Below are positions 46,990 through 57,032 of a stretch of DNA of 64,000 nt, in pieces. The stretch's first letter is position 1. Each line of letters begins with the position of its first letter. The notes below the pieces were generated by a model. The model was not told the origin of the DNA. It ran no database searches and saw only the letters and a program-made list of their open reading frames with translations. This DNA comes from Flavisolibacter tropicus (GTDB lineage Bacteria; Bacteroidota; Bacteroidia; Chitinophagales; Chitinophagaceae): the NCBI RefSeq assembly GCF_001644645.1, contig NZ_CP011390.1:2108001-2172000 (forward strand), read 5' to 3'. The position numbers were made by a program, and so were the translations under genes.

Positions 46990-49900
46990 TGACAAACGAA
47001 ACTGCTAATAAAAGAAGATATCCAGGCCCTCGGCCATTTATGTACGAAGACAGAGATGTCTATTTTGGGCGAGAGGAAGAAATAAAGTTTCTTTCTACTC
47101 TGATCATGAATAACAGGACTACGATTATCCATGGAAAGTCAGGTTATGGAAAGTCTTCTTTAATAAATGCAGGCGCCATTCCATGTATACTGGAAAAATA
47201 CAACTGTGAGATTATTCGAATTCGATTTTATAATTATGAAAAAAATACATCTTTATCTCCCAAAGAAACTCTTCTGAAAGTATTGCAGCTTCACCAGGCA
47301 TCAGAAGAAGATTACTTGCAGGAATTACTACCTCCTTCCCAAGAATCAGCCTGGCGTTATTTAAAAAACCTGCAGAACTTCAGCGCTAAACCAGCACAGG
47401 CCGATACCTTGTTTAAAACACCTTTGCCGGCTATTGCTACTAACCCCACATACATTTTGCTTTTTGATCAATTTGAAGAATTGTTTACTTACCCAAAAGA
47501 GATGGTACAGGAGCTGGGTGAGGAGCTTTTCAATATATATACAAACCGCATCCCCCAGGGCGCTCAGGAAGCTATTCAAAATTTCATAGAAGATATAGGA
47601 GTCGAGGAGATATCTACGTCAACATCAACTCTTGAAGCACACAAAACTGAATTTGCCCTTCTGAATCAATCTATCCCAGTTAAGCTCGTTTTTTCCATAC
47701 GGTCAGATAGATTCAACCGGTTAACCTATTTGAATAGCTACCTGCCAGACTTTTTGAATAATACCCATAAAGTGAAACGCCTGAATCAACAGCAGGTAAA
47801 ATCAGCTATAGTAAAGCCTGGTGCGCTCATAAATGGCTTTGCCACACCCAAAATCAACTACGAGGACGGGTTACTTGATAAGATCATTGCTTTCTTGGAG
47901 AAAACAAATGAAGACCTAAAAGTTATTGAAGTCTTTGAGATGCAAATCATTTGCAGTAAACTGGAAGAAATCGTTTTAAAGCATATAGGGAATAATAAAG
48001 GAATAAATGAGATTTTACTCACGGAGCAGCTAATCATTGAAAGTGAAAACGTTCAAAGTACCGACCTCCTTTTTGAGGGGCTCATTAAAAGCTATTATAA
48101 AGACTGCATTGAAAGTATTAATGATGAAGCCGAGCAACTAGCAGCCCGCTACCTGATTGAGAATAAGTTGGTAGATTCTTTTACAAAAAACCGAGTATCA
48201 CTAGACTTTTCACTTATCCATCAGATTGGCATCAGCCCTAAAACTTTAGTGCATTTGATGGATAGTAAGATCATCAGGGCTGAGCTAAACTCCGTAGGTG
48301 GAAAAAGCTACGAGCTCTCTCACGATTCACTTATTAACTCAATTATAATGGCTGGCAAAGACCTAGGTGACTTAAAAACTAAACTGTCAAAATTTGCTCA
48401 GCATGAATTAAACCGCTATAAACAATCTGAGACAAAAAAACAGGTGTCGGAACATCTCTTTCAACTAGCGGCCGGGAACAAATTAGAAGATCTGAAGCTG
48501 GAAAACGAATCTCTTTACCAGGCCGTTAGGGACAACCAACTGCTAACCAGCATCAATGTTGGTACCGGTACAGAAACTTCTGATAAGCGGCTCATTCTGA
48601 AAGAAGCTTTCCGGGGCACAATTAGGAAGATGGCGCAAGAAGCACAGCGACAAAGCATAAAAGGATTAACTAAGCGAAATATCACTACCATACTTATTTC
48701 TAGCTTCATCATCTTGTCGCTTGCGGTAATAACCTATCAGAGCAAAAAAAATTACGGCCTATTATATGTGGGTTATGCAGTAGACTCAATACAAAATAAA
48801 GATGATGCGTTAGCTCTTACTGATTATATCTATAGAAGGAGATGGTATTCTGAAAGTGAAAAAGAGAAAATCAGAATAAAGCTTAAGAAGTTGTTTACTA
48901 CACCTGAGGTGCAAAGCAAGTTGAGCTACTTTAACGACACTTTGGCTACAACCAATCTGAAATATGAAGAGTTTGCTATTTCTTCCTCCGGAAACTTTAT
49001 TATTTATAAGAATGACAATACAAACTTAGACTCAATGCAGGTCAATTACAAAGTGGTTGGAACGAAAAGTCGCCTGGATACCACTTTTAGCCGAGTAGGC
49101 TATTCTTACTTTTTAAACAACACTGATAGACTCGCACTGGCAATAACATCGCCCAATTACAAATGGATTAATATAACTCCCTCTCGTAGAGAGGATACCT
49201 TAATCATATATGACTGCAAACAAAAAAACTTAGTCAAGATATTACCACTTGGAACTGGCCGGTATTTATACCCAGCAGAATTTATAAATAGTCATCTGTA
49301 CAATGAGTTTGACTCATACAGGGTGCGGTATACTTATGCAGGCAATTTACTTGTTCCGTTTTTAGAAAGGAATGCTAAAAATGAGTTTATAAGGAAGGTA
49401 GCGATCATATCACCAAATAGCGAAACTGTCATACTGCATTCTGATATGTCAATAAGTATGTCAAAAGATGGGAAACTGCTGATGGTTGGCGAATTTATTA
49501 ATAAACCTCAGCGTGCCATTTATATCTATAATGAAAACGGGAAAGGACCCCGAAATGATAACAAATGCGGATATGACAGTATACAAAATATCTCTTATGC
49601 GGACTTTTCTATTAACCGGTCTATATTTTATATTCGAAATCAAGAAGGCACAGCCTTCCTGCGGAGATATAACGGTGATTTAAAGAAAGCTGCACCTGAT
49701 ATACCGTTTATAATAAGTAGCAATATTGAAATCGCTTATAACAGAGCCGGTAGAAACATAAGCTCAGATGTTACTTGGGATGAGAAGTATGCGTTTACAC
49801 CGACTTATAGCAAAGATTCTATTTACATCACTAATTTAAAAAATCCATCGAAAAGCTTGTTGGTCCTAGGTCACTTGGTTGCTTTTAACCTAGAACGAAA

Positions 49901-50342
49901 TCTTCTCATTACATACAACAGCTCTTTATCTAATACACTGACAGACAATATCCCCGATACTATTTATAGACGAAATGCCAATGGAAACACTATCAACTAC
50001 TTTGTTGAAAATAAAGGCTTTAAAAGCTTTGAATATAACAGCAAGAAAGATGCTATCCTAGCGCTAACCAACGACAATCGACTCTTATTACTGGATCAAA
50101 ACATGATCTTAAAGGCAGCCTTTAAGCTGACGGCCAACGACTTGTTTGGCTTTAGCCACGATGGAAGTAGTATTTTTTACTTCTTAGATAATTACTTGTG
50201 TGTTTTTAGAAACAACGATACCCTCATTGACCTTTTCAACTTTGACAACGCTTATAAATGGTATAAGAACGAACTGCTAAGACATTCTGAAAACAAAGTG
50301 TCAATCGGAGACCTCAAAGACAAATACGAACTGGATTTTTAA
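46989..50342 (+). CDS. nSTAND-type NTPase with beta-propeller-like C-terminus
   Basis: 1117 residues. The opening Y-P-G-P-R-P-F and F-G-R-E-E-E-I motifs, Walker A G-K-S-G-Y-G-K-S (49-56) and Walker B L-L-F-D-Q-F-E-E-L-F (Asp160) are those of nSTAND1 NTPases, used as molecular switches in conflict systems. A winged-helix-like region follows to about 470. One membrane helix lies at about 563-583, and the remaining ~530 residues are short beta repeats like a WD40/TolB propeller, probably the sensor. It lacks an N-terminal EAD of its own. It begins on the last base of the SIR2-like gene. Confidence 0.82.
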   Translation: MTNETANKRRYPGPRPFMYEDRDVYFGREEEIKFLSTLIMNNRTTIIHGKSGYGKSSLINAGAIPCILEKYNCEIIRIRFYNYEKNTSLSPKETLLKVLQLHQASEEDYLQELLPPSQESAWRYLKNLQNFSAKPAQADTLFKTPLPAIATNPTYILLFDQFEELFTYPKEMVQELGEELFNIYTNRIPQGAQEAIQNFIEDIGVEEISTSTSTLEAHKTEFALLNQSIPVKLVFSIRSDRFNRLTYLNSYLPDFLNNTHKVKRLNQQQVKSAIVKPGALINGFATPKINYEDGLLDKIIAFLEKTNEDLKVIEVFEMQIICSKLEEIVLKHIGNNKGINEILLTEQLIIESENVQSTDLLFEGLIKSYYKDCIESINDEAEQLAARYLIENKLVDSFTKNRVSLDFSLIHQIGISPKTLVHLMDSKIIRAELNSVGGKSYELSHDSLINSIIMAGKDLGDLKTKLSKFAQHELNRYKQSETKKQVSEHLFQLAAGNKLEDLKLENESLYQAVRDNQLLTSINVGTGTETSDKRLILKEAFRGTIRKMAQEAQRQSIKGLTKRNITTILISSFIILSLAVITYQSKKNYGLLYVGYAVDSIQNKDDALALTDYIYRRRWYSESEKEKIRIKLKKLFTTPEVQSKLSYFNDTLATTNLKYEEFAISSSGNFIIYKNDNTNLDSMQVNYKVVGTKSRLDTTFSRVGYSYFLNNTDRLALAITSPNYKWINITPSRREDTLIIYDCKQKNLVKILPLGTGRYLYPAEFINSHLYNEFDSYRVRYTYAGNLLVPFLERNAKNEFIRKVAIISPNSETVILHSDMSISMSKDGKLLMVGEFINKPQRAIYIYNENGKGPRNDNKCGYDSIQNISYADFSINRSIFYIRNQEGTAFLRRYNGDLKKAAPDIPFIISSNIEIAYNRAGRNISSDVTWDEKYAFTPTYSKDSIYITNLKNPSKSLLVLGHLVAFNLERNLLITYNSSLSNTLTDNIPDTIYRRNANGNTINYFVENKGFKSFEYNSKKDAILALTNDNRLLLLDQNMILKAAFKLTANDLFGFSHDGSSIFYFLDNYLCVFRNNDTLIDLFNFDNAYKWYKNELLRHSENKVSIGDLKDKYELDF

Positions 50343-50349
50343 AATATTT

Positions 50350-51216
50350 ATGATGAACCCATTAATCAGCATCCTCGATATTTTTTACGGTCGTTCACTA
50401 GATGAAAATCTGCGGGACCTTATTGCTGTAACCAACAATAATAATTACCGGCTTAAACTGATGCAGTACAACTCGCTAGTCAATAATTTTTTTAAACGCA
50501 CAATTACTAAAGAGGCTTTCGATGTTGGTATGGCAAATGAGTGGGAAGCATTGACTTCCTTCCTAGAAAGAGAAAGCCCAGAAATTTTAACAAGGCTATT
50601 AAAAAAGTTAAACGTTAAGCCTGGAAGTAGTCAAAAAACCATCTTATTTCTGGCATCTTCACCGACAAATGTTGCCCCACTGCAAACTGGCTATGAGTAT
50701 GATAAGATCAAAGCAGCTATTGCTTCCGGACAGAACAGGGAGCAACTGGAATTACTACCACCAGTTTTAGCCGTTACGGTTGAAGCTTTCCTACGAGGAA
50801 AGTTTTTACATAAGCCATCAATCATTCATTTCTCAGGCCATGCTACAGGAAACAGCCTTCTATTTTCAACAGACACCAATCAACATAAGGAGGTTACTGA
50901 AGATGTAATCAAGGAGTTGTTCAAAGGTATAAATACTTATGTGCAAGGTGTTATACTGAATGCGTGTTATTCAGCTAGCCAGGCGAAAGCCATTGCGGAG
51001 CAAGGTGTTTATGTGATAGGCATGAATGCGCCCATAACAGACCCCGCAGCCATAATTCTTTCCGAAAAGTTCTACAAGGCATTAAGCGATGGACAAAATT
51101 TTGAGCAGGCATTTGATCAAGCCCGAGTCCTGCTTTTATCGGAAAACAAGCTGCAATCCCATGTTCCGGAACTGTGGAAAGATGGCATAAGGCTTTATCC
51201 TTCAGCAGCAGCCTGA
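50350..51216 (+). CDS. EAD-CHAT caspase-like protease
   Basis: 288 residues. The N-terminus (about 1-80) resembles an EAD adaptor. The C-terminus is a CHAT peptidase domain (caspase clan): I-I-H-F-S-G-H-A with catalytic His164 and L-N-A-C-Y-S with Cys206, then V-Y-V-I-G-M-N and a F-Y-K-A-L helix. Both catalytic residues are present. The substrate is unknown; the caspase of the next gene, or host proteins, are candidates. It starts 7 bp after the NTPase gene. Confidence 0.85.
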   Translation: MMNPLISILDIFYGRSLDENLRDLIAVTNNNNYRLKLMQYNSLVNNFFKRTITKEAFDVGMANEWEALTSFLERESPEILTRLLKKLNVKPGSSQKTILFLASSPTNVAPLQTGYEYDKIKAAIASGQNREQLELLPPVLAVTVEAFLRGKFLHKPSIIHFSGHATGNSLLFSTDTNQHKEVTEDVIKELFKGINTYVQGVILNACYSASQAKAIAEQGVYVIGMNAPITDPAAIILSEKFYKALSDGQNFEQAFDQARVLLLSENKLQSHVPELWKDGIRLYPSAAA

Positions 51217-51290
51217 TACCTGTTGCCGCTACGCTATGAAGCTGATCCCTCCGACCCGTCCTATTCATTCTTAACCTAAACCATACTAAC

Positions 51291-54200
51291 ATGCGTTTTA
51301 ATTCTTTGCCAGCTGTAGAAGATTCCGTTCGCCGCACAGGAAACAATGGGGAATACACATTACGCAAGATCAGCCTTCCGGTGCCGGGGGAAGCACTCCA
51401 GCTAGAAGGTCTGTTTTGTGCACCCAAAAACAGATCTGGTTATTATTATGATGTGGTCCATCCCAAAGACCAGATCGTGTTACACTTTACTGCCGGTCAG
51501 ATACGTTCTGACCTTGGCGCATTAACAGGCCATCAACGCCACGTATCAGTTCCCTTTATTATTGCCCGTGATGGAACTATTTACCAATTATTCTCTTCTA
51601 AGTTCTGGTCGGGGCATATAGGAAAAGGCTTAGGGAATGAAGGTACAGGGAATGCGCAGGACAAGCGAACTATCGGTATTGAACTTTCTAACTATGGCTT
51701 TCTAACAGAAAGAGAGGGAAAACTAGAGACCTATTACTCCAGGCAGCGGAACAATGATGGCACCATAGGGCTCCCTGACATCTACTGTTCGCTCACTGAA
51801 ATTGGTGCTTATCAAAAACTACAAGAAGCGTTTCGCAATCAACGCTATTATGCCACGTATACAGAAGCCCAGTACCAGAGCCTGATCATTTTGCTCCGTT
51901 ATCTAACGGCCACCTATAATATTCCACGACAGTTCCTTGAGGAGCCAAAACGTTACACAACAACACCCGATGTATTAAGCTTCAAGGGAATTGTATCGCA
52001 TATCAACTACCGCAAAGATGGCAAATGGGATATAGGGCCTGCGTTTGAATGGAAAAAAGTGATACAAGGTGTTCAGACAACACAATTTCAGCCCGAACTA
52101 ACCCGTGCTGCCCTAAGCGATGAAAGTGCAGCTCTTACTCCAACCATTACAATAGAAGCGGAGCTGGATGCCTTACTGCCGGCGCCGATGCCTGCTACCC
52201 AAGAAAATGCTCCTTACCAGGAACTGGAACGAACACTTTCAGAAGAAGCCATGGGAGCAGCTCCCCGAAAGAAAAACTTGTATGCCCTGCTGGTAGGCAT
52301 TGACCAATACAGGGGGGATATAATTTTAGAAGAGGCGGTAACTTTTCCTGCCTTACGCGGCTGTAAAAACGATGTTGAAAAAGTCAAAACCTATTTACAA
52401 AACGACACCTCCTATAATCTTCATGTAGAAGTGCTTACGGACGCCGCGGCCTCCAAAGAACAAGTTGTACAATATTTTAAAAGGCACCTGGGCAAGGCGA
52501 AACAGGAAGATGTGGCCCTGTTCTATTATTCGGGTCATGGCACGCGGGAAAAAGCCAACCGCTTGTGGCGCTCAGAATCTGATGGAACGCTGGAGTGCCT
52601 GGCCTGTTATTTTGATGAAGCCACCCAGGATAAATTTCTGCTGGCTGACAAAGAGCTGCGCCATCTTATCCACGAAGTATACCAGAACAAACCGCATATT
52701 GTAACCATTTTCGACTGCTGTCACTCCGGAGATATCACCCGCAATGGCGCTATCAATGCCGCTGCATTTTCCAGTGCGCTTGAAAGGCGAGTGCCGTATA
52801 CTTTCCGGGAGCGGAGATGGGATGATTTCATTTTCAGCGAGGACATTACTGCAGCGCAAATGCAGCAGCTGGAAGCTTCAAAGAGTACTCCGGAAGGCCA
52901 CCATGTTCAACTTTCTGCCTGTGAATCAAATGAATCGGCCATGGAGGTTGGTGGCGAAGGCGTATTCACTAAAGCCTTATTGAAGGTGTTGGACGCTACA
53001 AATGGGCAAGTAACCTATCAATCACTCCGTAGCCGGGTGCGACAATACCTACGTAGCAATTTTGAACAAAAGCCACGCATCTATGCGGTAGGCACCGGCG
53101 ATGAATTACTGTATACCACATTCCTGAATAAGGCAATAGAAGGCAAGACCACATTTGGTGAAGTTACCTTTAATGAACGGGAAGGCTGGCTACTTAACTT
53201 GGGCAGTGTACATGGCATAGGAAAGAAGAATAAAAATATACAGCTCCTGGATCCAGACACGCATGCCCCCCTTTGTAAAGCCACTGTTGATCTGGTAAAA
53301 ACTGACTACGCAGAGTTAACGCCGGAAATAGACTTGGATGTTGATAAAGTGTACCTGGCGTATGTGGAAGGTCTATTGTCGCAACAGGTGAAGGTGCACC
53401 TGGAAAACGTGGATGGGCCTGTAGCAGATCAACTGCTGCTAACTGATGCCATTATGGAGAAAGCCAAAGGATTTATACTGCTGGAGAGCCAAGAAAGCCA
53501 GGCAAGTTATACCGTCAGGGCCCGTAATGGCAGTTATTATATCACTAAGCCAGAAGATGTGTACCGGCCATTGACTCAGCCAATTTACATCAGCACTCCA
53601 TCTGCCATTGATACCATTGCAAACCAACTCATTCACCTGTCGCAATGGGAGTACATACGAAACCTGACCAATCAGGTGGCCAGTAGCCAGCTTAAGTCAG
53701 ATGCACTCAGTGTGGAATTGTATCAAATAAAAGATGATAAGCCTGTAAAGCTAGATATCAGTCAAAAAGAAGTGACCATGGACTATGGTTTCGAAGAGGA
53801 GTACTGGCAAACTCATTTAAGTATTCGCCTTATTAACAACCTGGATGTTCCCCTGTACTGCAGTGTAGCTTATCTCACTGTGTGGTTTGGTTCCATGCTC
53901 GGCCTGCTGAACCCCAAAGTGTACATGCTGGCGGCGAAGAGCAGTGTGGATATTCCTTTGACTGGAGGAGCGCTTACCAATCGCCTACAGGAGCAAGTGC
54001 GCCTTTATAGCTGGAAGGAACAAACGGAGTTCCTTAAGTTTATTTACAGTACGGAAGAAATAGACCTGCAGCTGCTGGAGCTGGAAGAATTACCGGCGCC
54101 CCCGCTTCCACGCGAGTACACACGTGGAGAAGAGGTAGCAAGAGGTGGTTTTGTACTGGATGGCACCAACAAGCAGGTGAAACGCGGATGGACAAGCGAG

Positions 54201-55481
54201 CTGGTAACCTTACGCTTCAACAACCCGGTCTACAACAAATTGCCTATAGCAGACATTACGGCCATGCTGAATGATCCGGCCCTGGCTGATTTTGCCTTGG
54301 GCTTGTATTTTGATGCCTCGGTGGGCGATACGCTTCAGCCCGTATACACGCTTAAGCCTGTATTCCAACAGGAAGCTGAGGAAAAAGGTTTCATACAAGA
54401 TAAAATCCTTGATCTGGCCAATTGGTGGGCACGTAACCGTCGTAACCGGCACTACGCAGAAATGCGACGCCAGTTCCCTGAAAAAGTGCGTATTGTTTCT
54501 GAAGGGGACTCTTGGTTTCAGCATCCATTGGTAGTAGATGTTATTGATCATATATCACGGTTGTATCCTGTATATTGTGTAGCTGCAGCCGGAGACACCT
54601 TACGCAATTATATGAGCGCCCGGTGGAAACGTGGTGAGTACTTTTTACAGGCACTTGAAAGAGAGCAACCTGCCTTCTTCCTGTTGAGTGGCGGCGGTAA
54701 TGATATTCTAGGTTCTCAATTCAGATCCTACCTGGTAGATCATCCCGATCAAAACGAACCGGCAGGAAAGAACCCGCGACGGTTTTTAAAAGACAGCCTG
54801 TTTGCGGAGCTGAACAGCCTGATGGAAATTTACCGCACCATGTTCAATCACATTAAAACGCATTATCCGAAACTGTATGTTTTAGTTCACGGCTATGACT
54901 ATCCGATAAAATTAAATGATAGCAATAAAGGCTGGCTAGGACGATACATGATTGAAAAAGGTATCAGCCGCCCAGAAGATCGGAAAGCCATTATCCGGTT
55001 GATCATGGACACTTTCAATGAACAGTTGAAAGCAACAACAGCAACATTTGATGAGAATGTATTTTACATAGATGTACGCAATATTGTTCAGTATAACGAG
55101 GCGGATGGAGTAGACCAATGGTATGACGAAATACATCCTAACAATGAAGGTTTTCAGCTGGTGGCTATGAAAATCATTGTAAAGATTGATACCATTATCA
55201 AAGAACAGTATTTAAAAGCGGCAGCGTCAAGCGTTTCAGAAGTTTTGCGTGATGGGAGTCCACGGCTTTGGAATGTGAAAGAAGACCGTTCTAACGCGTA
55301 TAAGGGCACGATTAAAGAAATCACAGAAACGCCCATCGCAGACAGTGATGTTTCGTCAGACCCTTACCGCTCTATCAAGCCCGCTGTTAATGATTGGGAA
55401 TCGTACATGGCACCTAATCCAATTGAATCGCCAGCCGTGCTGTCTGCCGGTGCCCACCCAGTAGAAGGAGAATCCAAATGA
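51291..55481 (+). CDS. amidase-caspase-SGNH hydrolase three-enzyme fusion
   Basis: 1396 residues with three catalytic domains. N-terminal amidase_2/PGRP-type N-acetylmuramoyl-L-alanine amidase (about 45-260): zinc ligands His65 and His109 and a D-I-G-P-A-F-E-W end motif. Caspase C14 domain (about 335-620): Y-Y-S-G-H-G with His416 and F-D-C-C-H-S-G with Cys477. A beta-rich middle region (about 620-1060). C-terminal SGNH/GDSL hydrolase: G-D-S with Ser1074, A-G-D, G-G-N-D and D-E-I-H-P with His1282. There is no signal peptide, so the amidase cannot reach the wall by the Sec route unless released. I know of no characterised protein with this order. Confidence 0.85.
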   Translation: MRFNSLPAVEDSVRRTGNNGEYTLRKISLPVPGEALQLEGLFCAPKNRSGYYYDVVHPKDQIVLHFTAGQIRSDLGALTGHQRHVSVPFIIARDGTIYQLFSSKFWSGHIGKGLGNEGTGNAQDKRTIGIELSNYGFLTEREGKLETYYSRQRNNDGTIGLPDIYCSLTEIGAYQKLQEAFRNQRYYATYTEAQYQSLIILLRYLTATYNIPRQFLEEPKRYTTTPDVLSFKGIVSHINYRKDGKWDIGPAFEWKKVIQGVQTTQFQPELTRAALSDESAALTPTITIEAELDALLPAPMPATQENAPYQELERTLSEEAMGAAPRKKNLYALLVGIDQYRGDIILEEAVTFPALRGCKNDVEKVKTYLQNDTSYNLHVEVLTDAAASKEQVVQYFKRHLGKAKQEDVALFYYSGHGTREKANRLWRSESDGTLECLACYFDEATQDKFLLADKELRHLIHEVYQNKPHIVTIFDCCHSGDITRNGAINAAAFSSALERRVPYTFRERRWDDFIFSEDITAAQMQQLEASKSTPEGHHVQLSACESNESAMEVGGEGVFTKALLKVLDATNGQVTYQSLRSRVRQYLRSNFEQKPRIYAVGTGDELLYTTFLNKAIEGKTTFGEVTFNEREGWLLNLGSVHGIGKKNKNIQLLDPDTHAPLCKATVDLVKTDYAELTPEIDLDVDKVYLAYVEGLLSQQVKVHLENVDGPVADQLLLTDAIMEKAKGFILLESQESQASYTVRARNGSYYITKPEDVYRPLTQPIYISTPSAIDTIANQLIHLSQWEYIRNLTNQVASSQLKSDALSVELYQIKDDKPVKLDISQKEVTMDYGFEEEYWQTHLSIRLINNLDVPLYCSVAYLTVWFGSMLGLLNPKVYMLAAKSSVDIPLTGGALTNRLQEQVRLYSWKEQTEFLKFIYSTEEIDLQLLELEELPAPPLPREYTRGEEVARGGFVLDGTNKQVKRGWTSELVTLRFNNPVYNKLPIADITAMLNDPALADFALGLYFDASVGDTLQPVYTLKPVFQQEAEEKGFIQDKILDLANWWARNRRNRHYAEMRRQFPEKVRIVSEGDSWFQHPLVVDVIDHISRLYPVYCVAAAGDTLRNYMSARWKRGEYFLQALEREQPAFFLLSGGGNDILGSQFRSYLVDHPDQNEPAGKNPRRFLKDSLFAELNSLMEIYRTMFNHIKTHYPKLYVLVHGYDYPIKLNDSNKGWLGRYMIEKGISRPEDRKAIIRLIMDTFNEQLKATTATFDENVFYIDVRNIVQYNEADGVDQWYDEIHPNNEGFQLVAMKIIVKIDTIIKEQYLKAAASSVSEVLRDGSPRLWNVKEDRSNAYKGTIKEITETPIADSDVSSDPYRSIKPAVNDWESYMAPNPIESPAVLSAGAHPVEGESK

Positions 55482-55566
55482 AAACGTAGAGGATACTAAA
55501 GTCTGAAAAAATGGCTAAGCCAAATTAACCAATCTTTTCAAGTTTTCAACCATTAAAACTCTAATT

Positions 55567-56343
55567 ATGGAAGTTATCAGCCCCGTTCAACAAGACCCGA
55601 TTGCTTATGTTTCTGACCTTGAAATAGGACTACCTAAGGCAGCGCCAGGCCTTGCCAGAGGAGAAGGAGAGCCTGAAGGAATAAAATTAATAGAGGGTGT
55701 AGAGCAGGCCTTCATTGCCGATAAAAGCCTTATTTCTTTTATCACCAATGTACCTGCACAGAACCGTGAGGACATATTGCAATCAACATTGCTAGCGCAG
55801 CTTGCTGCCAACAAGAAATATCCTAAGGAAGACGATATCCTACATTGGTATCAAATGTTTGCAGAAGTCTTATCAAATATTGGCTGGCTAGTAGAAGGCA
55901 AAGATATTTCCACCTTTGAAAGCTCAGGCCAGGTCTTTGAGGTACAAGATGCCATCATTAAAATTCTTACAGCAGCTTTTGGTGGTAATTACCTGTCCGT
56001 TATCACAAAAACCTTAGAAGCTGTAAAAGCTTTAAGCGATGAAGACCGGCGCATTTTAGCGTTTGAAAAAAATACGCATACTCTTAAAAAAGGTTGCTTC
56101 CAGATAGGATTGGCTGTTGTGGAAAAAGATGCCGTCTTTCTACACTTGGGCACCTTCTTGTTGACCTCTGATCATAAGATCAAACAGATTTTGTTTTTCC
56201 GTGCCACCAAAGACAAGACCAAACTCGAATACATTTCCAAGCGTGCTACTTTCAGCCCAGTAGCCTACAGCCAAATTCGGAATACTGTGGCCGAAAAAAT
56301 CAAGGAACATATGACGGCCTATGTTTCTGAAATTTCCATTTAA
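55567..56343 (+). CDS. unknown protein, last gene of the five-gene module
   Basis: 258 residues, no leader. It has a helical middle (about 60-155: A-Q-L-A-A-N-K-K-Y and V-L-S-N-I-G-W-L-V) and a beta-rich C-terminal part (F-Q-I-G-L-A-V-V-E, then I-L-F-F-R-A and S-P-V-A-Y-S-Q-I-R) ending in an amphipathic helix. The overall pattern feels like a conserved family of unknown function, but I cannot name it. It lies 85 bp after the amidase-caspase gene and before a hairpin, so it closes the operon. A substrate or pore-forming product of the upstream protease is a possibility only. Confidence 0.7.
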   Translation: MEVISPVQQDPIAYVSDLEIGLPKAAPGLARGEGEPEGIKLIEGVEQAFIADKSLISFITNVPAQNREDILQSTLLAQLAANKKYPKEDDILHWYQMFAEVLSNIGWLVEGKDISTFESSGQVFEVQDAIIKILTAAFGGNYLSVITKTLEAVKALSDEDRRILAFEKNTHTLKKGCFQIGLAVVEKDAVFLHLGTFLLTSDHKIKQILFFRATKDKTKLEYISKRATFSPVAYSQIRNTVAEKIKEHMTAYVSEISI

Positions 56344-56357
56344 TATTTTCATTTGTT

Positions 56358-56404
56358 GCAAGCATTCATTCAATTTAGATTAAGCAAAATGTTTGAATGC
56401 TTGC
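56358..56404 (+). terminator. hairpin ending the five-gene module
   Basis: An 11-bp perfect stem (56358-56368 with 56394-56404) with a 25-nt loop, 15 bp after the last stop. The T-run is weak, so it may be a partial terminator. Confidence 0.5.
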
Positions 56405-56900
56405 TTCCTGTTTGTAAGTGGAAAAGTTTTCAAAGGCAAATGATTAAAGTTTTCCCAACTCCTTCAACTATAAAAAAACTAGTCGTATAGCCATTTATTA
56501 TCTCGGACCAGACATAAAGACAATTAAATTTTTTAATTATCTATAATTTCGTTTGTTATATTTATTACAAACTGATGGTTTGTCGCAGAATTCTGAATCT
56601 AGTTATTAACGTAGATAAAGTAAAGTGCGCTGAAATGTAGTTTAATAAACTATCGAATACGTTATATTGGTATTAAAATAGCATGCAGCCTCCCCTAAAA
56701 ATTTCTGCACTTTAAAATTGGGCAATTTAGAAGAATACAGATTTAAAAACTGGATAAAACATATTTGACAAACCACTTAAAAAGATAGAACAAGTGACCA
56801 ACCTATAAAGTTAATTCTGCTAATTGCTTTGTTGTGACAAAATGTGTTCAATAAAAAACAACAGAAACCCAGTAGAAAGAGAAAAGCTAAATTTAACTCA

Positions 56901-57032
56901 CTGAGCTTAGGATTATAAAAAACAGATTAATCGCTATGCTACTACCCTATATCTTTCTTATTAAGCATTATTATTAAAGTATCGGATTTTGTATATGAGC
57001 TTTGTAATTTCACAAACAGCAACGCTACATAT
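56901..57032 (+). pseudogene. decayed copy of the tiny membrane-protein gene
   Basis: Aligns with 45040-45216: CTACTACCCTATATC, a run ending in TATTAAG, then TATCGGATTTT and GTATATG recur in the same order, and a later AGCAACGCT matches AGCAATGCT. The copy carries a short duplication (ATTAAGCATTATTATTAAAG) and a deletion, which destroy the frame. It sits beyond the five-gene module, so the module is bracketed by copies of the same gene. Confidence 0.65.
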
